64,000 bases of DNA, taken from assembly GCF_001509795.1 (NCBI RefSeq), contig NZ_LLZN01000035.1, forward strand, positions 62,001-126,000, written 5' to 3'. The notes beneath the pieces were generated by a model. It did not search any database. It was not told the origin of the DNA and worked only from the letters and a program-made list of their open reading frames with translations. A program made the translations under genes and the position numbers. Position 1 is the stretch's first letter, and every line of letters begins with the position of its first letter. The DNA is from Streptomyces sp. NRRL WC-3605 (lineage in GTDB: Bacteria > Actinomycetota > Actinomycetes > Streptomycetales > Streptomycetaceae). Below, piece after piece: positions 62,463 through 64,000 of the stretch.

Positions 62463-63248
62463 ATGGCGTTCAGCTGCGCCACGGGGAAGAACCGCCCCTC
62501 CGGGAAGCACCGCAAGCCCGGCCGGTTCGAGCGCACCACGGCCCGTGCGGCCGGTGTCGCCGCCCTCACCGCCACCGGCGTCGTGGGCACCCTCGCCGCC
62601 CCCGCGCTGGCCGCCGAGCCCGCCGCGGAACAGACCGGCCTCATCCCGGTCGTGGCCGTCGAGGACTCCATCGCCACCCAGATCGACGCGCAGGCCGCAG
62701 CCCAGGAGCGGGCCGCCGCCGAGGCCGCGGCCCGCAAGCAGGCCGCCCAGGAGGCCGCGCGCCACAAGGCCGCCGAGAAGGCCAAGCAGGAGCGGGAGGC
62801 CAAGGAGCGCGCCGCGCGGGAGGCCGAGCGCAAGCGCCTGCTGTCCTACGTGGCCCCGATCGCCGGTTCGTACGTGTCCACCGCGTACCAGTCCGGCGGT
62901 GCCGTCTGGTCCTCCGGCAGCCACACCGGCATCGACTTCCACGCTGCAAGCGGCACCTCGGTGCACGCGGTCGGCGCGGGCACCGTCGTCGAGGCCGGCT
63001 GGGGCGGCGCCTACGGCAACAACGTCGTGATCAAGATGAACGACGGCACCTACACCCAGTACGGGCACCTGTCGTCGATCGGCGTCTCGGTGGGCCAGAC
63101 GGTCACCCCCGGCCAGCAGATCGGCCTGTCCGGCGCCACCGGCAACGTCACCGGCCCGCACCTGCACTTCGAGGCGCGCACCACCGCCGAGTACGGCTCC
63201 GACATCGACCCGATCGGCTATCTGCGCTCGCACGGCGTCAATCTCTGA
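62463..63248 (+). CDS. Secreted M23 family cell-wall metallopeptidase
   Basis: A 261-residue protein: signal sequence (RTTARAAGVAALTATGVVGT...APALAAEP), a long charged coiled coil (Ala/Glu/Lys-rich, about 75-125), then an M23 domain with zinc ligands in SHTGIDFHA (HxxxD) and GPHLHFEAR (HxH), and GNNVVIKMNDGTYTQYGHLS between. It cleaves peptidoglycan cross-bridges. ATG 62463 is preceded by GAAGGAAAGGACC. Its leader carries a c-di-AMP riboswitch, tying it to germination and wall turnover control. Confidence 0.93.
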   Translation: MAFSCATGKNRPSGKHRKPGRFERTTARAAGVAALTATGVVGTLAAPALAAEPAAEQTGLIPVVAVEDSIATQIDAQAAAQERAAAEAAARKQAAQEAARHKAAEKAKQEREAKERAAREAERKRLLSYVAPIAGSYVSTAYQSGGAVWSSGSHTGIDFHAASGTSVHAVGAGTVVEAGWGGAYGNNVVIKMNDGTYTQYGHLSSIGVSVGQTVTPGQQIGLSGATGNVTGPHLHFEARTTAEYGSDIDPIGYLRSHGVNL

Positions 63249-63270
63249 CGCGCCCGTCCTCCTTACCGTG

Positions 63271-63292
63271 GCCCCGGCTCCCGAGCCGGGGC
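63271..63292 (+). terminator. Terminator after the M23 gene
   Basis: Stem GCCCCGGCTC / GAGCCGGGGC followed by TTT. Confidence 0.85.
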
Positions 63293-63432
63293 TTTCGGTC
63301 TTTCCGGACAACGGCTGTCCAAAAAATATCCATGGATTCCGGCCCGCTGTCGGAAATTCACGCCTCTTGCCATAGAGTCGCTGAACACACGTCATTCGTC
63401 GACGTTTCACGGGGATTAAGGCGGAGGTCGGC

Positions 63433-64000
63433 ATGCGTATTCCGGCGCACTCGGTGTGCACCGCGATCCGGGACGACATCGTCGCCGGTGTCCTTGAGCG
63501 CGGCGGCCGGCTCACGGAGGAAGTCCTCGCCCGCCGGTACGGCGTCTCCCGTGTCCCCGTGCGCGAGGCGCTGCGCACCCTGGAGGCGGAGGGCTTCGTG
63601 GTGACCCGCCGGCACGCAGGCGCGTGCGTGGCCGAGCCCACCGAGCAGGAGGCGGCCGACGTGCTGGAGATGCGCACCCTGCTGGAGCCGCTGGGCGCCG
63701 CCAGGGCCGCCCAGCGGCGCACGGAGGCCCATCTGAAGGTGCTGCGCGGCCTGGTCAGGCTGGGGCAGGAGCGGGCCAGGCGCGGCAACAGCGACGACCT
63801 GCGCTCCTTGGGCGGCTGGTTCCACGAGACGCTGGCCCAGGCGTCCGGCAGCACCGCGCTGACCTCGACACTGACCCAGCTGCGCCACAAGATCGCCTGG
63901 ATGTACGCCGTGGAGGCGTCCGCCGACCCCGTGGAGTCCTGGGCGGAGCACGGCGCGATCGTGGACGCGGTGGCGCGCGGCGACGGCGAACGCGCCCGCG
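63433..64000 (+). CDS. GntR-family transcriptional regulator, FCD type (C-terminus outside window)
   Basis: About 189 residues are visible. The N-terminal winged helix (VCTAIRDDIVAGVLERGGRL, then EEVLARRYGVSRVPVREALR, LEAEGFVVTRRHAGACV) is followed by an FCD effector domain (VLEMRTLLEPLGAARAAQRR, FHETLAQASGSTALTSTL). The normal length is about 215-230, so some 30 residues are missing. ATG 63433 follows AAGGCGGAGGTCGGC. Target genes are not visible in the window. Confidence 0.85.
   Translation, partial: MRIPAHSVCTAIRDDIVAGVLERGGRLTEEVLARRYGVSRVPVREALRTLEAEGFVVTRRHAGACVAEPTEQEAADVLEMRTLLEPLGAARAAQRRTEAHLKVLRGLVRLGQERARRGNSDDLRSLGGWFHETLAQASGSTALTSTLTQLRHKIAWMYAVEASADPVESWAEHGAIVDAVARGDGERAR

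Overview
The window is chromosomal DNA from a Streptomyces. It is very GC-rich with strong third-position GC bias, uses GTG and TTG starts often, and has many long perfect terminator hairpins. It carries the sporulation regulator whiH next to the principal sigma gene hrdB, plus lexA, nrdR-nrdJ and the topoisomerase IV genes parE and parC. As remembered, gene order follows the core region of S. coelicolor around hrdB.

Layout. 1-5.4 kb: the start of a secreted protein (minus strand), then an aminotransferase / IucA-IucC synthetase / acetyltransferase siderophore cluster. 5.6-12.8 kb: DNA repair and nucleotide supply (dinG-like helicase, lexA, nrdR, adenosylcobalamin ribonucleotide reductase nrdJ). 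12.9-18.5 kb: TerD-like protein, small enzymes and a TetR-controlled multidrug transporter. 18.6-28.3 kb: rnhB, recQ, a DUF4192 protein, a NUDIX-type protein and a fused ABC protein. 28.4-31.3 kb: whiH and hrdB.

31.3-41.6 kb is the most striking part: a 10.3-kb integrated element inserted exactly at the 3' end of hrdB. A 19-bp direct repeat of the last hrdB codons (31264-31282 and 41561-41579) bounds it. The original hrdB terminator now lies beyond the right end, and the element supplies a new stop codon and terminator. The element carries a tyrosine integrase, a Xis-like protein, a RepA/RecA-like ATPase followed by iteron-like repeats, an HK97-type major capsid protein with no portal, terminase or tail genes, a zinc-ribbon protein, an HTH/DUF5753 + DUF6879 regulatory block, and a putative PD-(D/E)XK-type nuclease near the right end. 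This looks like a phage satellite that packages itself with helper help, using a principal sigma factor gene rather than a tRNA gene as its attachment site.

41.7-64 kb: core chromosome again. It holds a secreted trypsin-like protease, parE, an acetate-type symporter operon beside a CitA/CitB-like two-component system, a sucrase/ferredoxin-like gene with an iron box on its start codon, two divergent citrate-synthase-family genes (one fused to a DNA-binding domain), a COG0523 GTPase, parC, a two-subunit M16 peptidase operon, a c-di-AMP (ydaO-type) riboswitch in front of an M23 cell-wall peptidase, and the start of a GntR regulator. No rRNA, tRNA or CRISPR array was seen.
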